Shown one piece after another: positions 28,288 to 30,711 of a DNA stretch of 30,711 nt (positions are counted from its first letter, which is position 1; each line of letters starts with the position of its first letter). Position numbers and translations under genes: made by a program. The stretch is from Gracilaria gracilis (taxonomy: Eukaryota > Rhodophyta > Florideophyceae > Gracilariales > Gracilariaceae): the NCBI GenBank assembly GCA_030374805.1, contig JARGSG010000020.1, positions 1 to 30,711 on the forward strand, in the 5' to 3' direction. Below the pieces are notes generated by a model. It saw only the letters and a list, made by a program, of their open reading frames with translations, was not told the origin of the DNA and ran no database searches.

Positions 28288-29180
28288 TCGGCCGTGGCGT
28301 CGGTGTTTCGCGCGCCGGGGTGTCGTGCCGACGCCGCGTTCGTGGAGCGTGAGATTCGCACCGTGTCGTACGCCGCGCTGATGAGGGCCGTGGATGCGTG
28401 CGTACAGAGCCGACGTTATGCCGTGTGCGTGCGCTTGATAGAGGCCGCTTTGACGCAGCCGCGCTTGGTGGATAGCTTTACGGCGCGTATGTACCAGGCC
28501 CATGGCGGAGCGCGCGTTCGAGCTGCTTTGCAACGCCCTTGAAGGCGGAAATGTGGCAAAGTTGATTGGACCTCGTGCTTCTAACTTTGTGTTTGTTGCG
28601 TTGAGTAGCGTGGGCTTGATTGATGAAGCGAGGCAGGTGGCAAAGATGTGTTACCGAGTTGGATACTATCTGAACCGTTATTCGTATAACGCGTTGCTTA
28701 ACGCCTGTGCCAAGAAGCATAGGTTGGACGCGGCCTTTCAGACGCTCAAGGAGATGGGGGACCATCATGTGTCGCCGGACATGGTGTCGTTTAACGTGCT
28801 CATTTCATGCTGCGTGCGCTCGGGTTCGGTGGATATTGCGCTCAACATCCTGTCTAGAATGAAGGATTGGAACATTCAACCCGACATTTATTCGTACAAC
28901 TCCGTTATCAATGGCTTGAGGAAGAGTAATATGTTGGACCAGGCGTTCGAGTTGGTGGCGCAAATGGAGAGGGAATCGCAACCTGGCAGCGCCGCCATCG
29001 TGGAGAATGGGCTGGGAGTTGCACCTGACTTGGTGACGTATAACACGCTGCTGTCGGCGCTGCTGGTCTGGACCGGCCGCAGTTTGACCGCGCGGTGCGC
29101 GTGAAGAGTCCTATGGAACGGAGGGGCTTACGATGCAATGAGGTTTCCTACAACGCGATAATGGCGACGGGTTATCGCGT
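28288..29180 (+). pseudogene. Pentatricopeptide-repeat (PPR) protein fragment, frameshifted and 3' truncated
   Basis: PPR proteins bind organellar RNA for processing, editing or translation. At least six 35-residue helix-turn-helix repeats are readable. One is SYAALMRAVDACVQSRRYAV; others contain NRYSYNALLNACAKKHRLD, DMVSFNVLISCCVRSGSVD, DIYSYNSVINGLRKSNMLD and DLVTYNTLLSAL. The main frame starts near ATG 28502. The repeats before it lie in a frame one base off (+1 shift near 28500). After LLSAL a -1 shift near 29063 moves to a third frame (GLDRPQFDRAVRV, NEVSYNAIMATGYR). The similarity stops at about 29180, where sequence turns abruptly AT-rich. It is a broken and truncated copy; an intact relative probably exists elsewhere in this genome. 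Confidence 0.85.
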
Positions 29181-29279
29181 CTATAGTAATTATATATTAG
29201 CGGTTTAATGCATTAAGCAAACGTGCTGGTTTGGGGGTACACAGTGGTTTTTATAGATTTATATTATATTTATAACGCG

Positions 29280-29860
29280 CGGGATTTACGGTTTTGGGAC
29301 GTTGAAGGGTTTTACGGATTTAGGGATTAGCGGTTTCAAAGGATTAGCAGATTAGCAAAATTAGTGGTTTAGCGGTTTCAAAGGATTAGCAGAATAGCAA
29401 AATTAGTGGTTTCAAAGGTTTTGCGGTTTCAAAGGTTTAGCAGATTAGCAAATTAGCATTTTCACATGTTTAGCAGATTATCAGACTAGCACACTAAAAG
29501 GTTTTAGCTGTTTCATTAATTTGAAGGATTAGCACAATATATTGTTTAATGGTTTAGCAATTAGTGGGGATTAGGGAATCTAGTAATATTTTGATATTTA
29601 GGGATTGTTTTGTTTAGTGGCTTAGCAGTATACCAGGATTATGGAGTTGGGCATTTTACAGGATAAGAAAATTTAATGTGTTTCAGGTTTAGTCAGTCGT
29701 CAAGTTTTGCGGTTTTTAGCATAATGGTAGAAATAAGAATTGATGGATTAGCGAATAGGCATTGGTTCAAGTGTTAGCTGTTCAAATGAGTTGCTGGTTT
29801 AAGTGGTGCGGTGTTATGACAGTAATCGTGTATTAATGAATTAGCCGCGTTGGATGGGTT
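29280..29860 (+). repeat. Degenerate G/T-rich TTAGC-type repeat
   Basis: A short motif of the type GGATTAGCA/GGTTTAGCGG recurs for nearly 600 bases. A clear 42-bp tandem pair occupies 29329-29370 and 29371-29412 with one mismatch. The strand is G/T/A-rich and C-poor, and TTTAGGG occurs twice (about 29319 and 29604). No gene is seen between 29181 and 29869. Confidence 0.75.
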
Positions 29861-29869
29861 TAGCTGTTG

Positions 29870-30343
29870 GGACAGCGCAGGGCGTATCTTTTGACATGTC
29901 GTCAAAACGTAATGCGCATGCGTGGCACGTATATACGCCACACGTTGCGGGCGGTTGCGCACATGCGCGCGAAGGGTAGGATACCGCGTATATATCCTAC
30001 CACTGGGGGAGTGCGTCCGAGGATGTGTGCCGCGTGCAGAATCTGCGCACTGCTGGAGTGGGAGATACGTGAAAACGCCCTTTTGCGGGCACCAAAAGGG
30101 GTGTATTGCAATCAGGTATACAGGCTCGTGTGCTTTGGAGCGGACGGCTGCGGTGTATGTACCGGTTGGTGGAGAGGATACACCCTTTCGGTCAGCGCTG
30201 GCAGGGCTTAAAAAGAAAGCCCGCAACCGCCACGACCGCAGCACCAGCTGGCCATCGCTTCTCCCGCGTGCACGCCATTTCGGAACGAGTTTGTGCGTTT
30301 TTCTTACGGTTTGCGGGCGATTCCGCAGTTCGGTTGCGATAGC
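29870..30343. other. Hairpin-rich spacer
   Basis: Open frames here are compositional. Visible structure: a perfect palindrome CGTATATACG (29928-29937), a 9-bp hairpin GGTAGGATA/TATCCTACC (29975-30001), and an 8-bp hairpin CCCTTTTG/CAAAAGGG (30078-30100). Confidence 0.5.
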
Positions 30344-30711
30344 GGGTGGCGCGGCAGTGTGGAGATATTGCGTTCAGCGTCTGGATTGCTCGGCGGCGTT
30401 GTTTGGCGCTGTTAGCGCTGAGCGGAAGAGTGCGGTGCGGGCCATCCGCATTTCTGTGGTTGGGTTGTTTGTGCGCGTTCTCTCTGAGAAAGATTCCAAT
30501 TTGCCGCCAGGAGGATGTACGGAAGAAACGAAATGCCATGAAAGTGAGGGGCGTGCCAAGTGGAATATCGGTGCGGTCCGTCTCCTCGTCTGTGCCCAGG
30601 CAGGCGCCCATACCTGTGAAACCAGTGCGAGTGCGAATTCATCCTCAACGAACTGCGCGAGGAAATAGAATGGGCTTGCGGACGGAAGCTTTCAATCAAT
30701 TTGGCGTGCGA
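30344..30711 (+). CDS. Possible partial gene running off the right edge
   Basis: One + frame is open from about 30344 to the end of the window (about 122 codons) without an early ATG. It contains a hydrophobic stretch (SAFLWLGCLCAFSL) followed by a basic and Val/Pro-rich part (RKKRNAMKVRGVPSGISVRS, then APIPVKPVRVRIHPQRTARG). A second frame one base back is open over much of the same span (to a TAG at 30666-30668), so composition alone could explain it. No family is recognised. An exon of a spliced gene is possible, but confidence is low. Confidence 0.25.

Noticed and set aside
27725..28542. Overlapping open frames on both strands of the GC-rich block
   Set aside because: High GC and a GCC run suppress stops in all frames; only the frame leading into the PPR repeats has independent support.
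1..30711. tRNA or rRNA genes
   Set aside because: I searched by eye for cloverleaf boxes and rRNA words and found none convincing.

Overview
The window looks like nuclear DNA of a eukaryote, probably an alga or another protist. It carries Ty1/copia and Ty3/gypsy LTR retrotransposons, a Tc1-type DNA transposon, a eukaryotic tyrosine-recombinase element and a pentatricopeptide-repeat (PPR) gene fragment. The coding stretches show no obvious introns, no bacterial operon logic is visible, and minisatellites are abundant. A repeat-rich red alga would fit, but the sequence alone does not settle the species. Almost nothing here is a clear host housekeeping gene: it is a layered repeat graveyard.

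Layout. (1) 1-~5210: a decayed copia element on the + strand (copia A) with gag-protease, integrase, reverse transcriptase (RT) and RNase H in order, broken by three in-frame stops and one frameshift. Its 5' LTR lies left of the window and a likely 3' LTR starts at 4988. (2) 5396-10246, resuming at 16165: a gypsy element on the - strand with an intact gag, a well-formed -1 ribosomal frameshift signal at the gag stop, and a pol gene broken by four +1 frameshifts. (3) 10247-16164: a second copia element (copia B, + strand) inserted in the gypsy 5' leader. It is complete, with 137-bp LTRs (3 mismatches), a GCCTG target-site duplication, primer-binding site and polypurine tract. Its leader contains about 25 copies of a 22-bp GC-rich minisatellite, and its gag-pol has three stops and one frameshift.

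(4) 17244-18803 (-): a 519-aa membrane protein of unknown family, the best candidate for an intact ordinary gene. (5) 18804-21127: mostly non-coding, with an RNA-type hairpin at 19398-19448 and a candidate 438-bp MITE at 20141-20578. (6) 21128-22135 (-): a DD34E Tc1/mariner transposase pseudogene with two stops. (7) 23965-26193 (+): two intact neighbouring genes, one for a protein with a GCR1_C-like DNA-binding pattern and one for a Crypton-like tyrosine recombinase. This pair is the most interesting system in the window, because classical fungal Cryptons fuse these functions in one protein in the opposite order.

(8) 26329-27430: direct repeats followed by about 58 copies of a 14-bp satellite built around GAANNTTC. 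(9) 27459-29180: an abruptly GC-rich island holding a coding-like fragment and a broken PPR gene. (10) 29280-29860: a degenerate G/T-rich TTAGC-type repeat. (11) 29870-30711: a hairpin-rich segment and a possible partial gene running off the right edge.

Order of events readable from the sequence: the gypsy element landed first and copia B then inserted into it. Copia A may have inserted into the gypsy 3' part, which would explain why no gypsy 3' LTR is seen.
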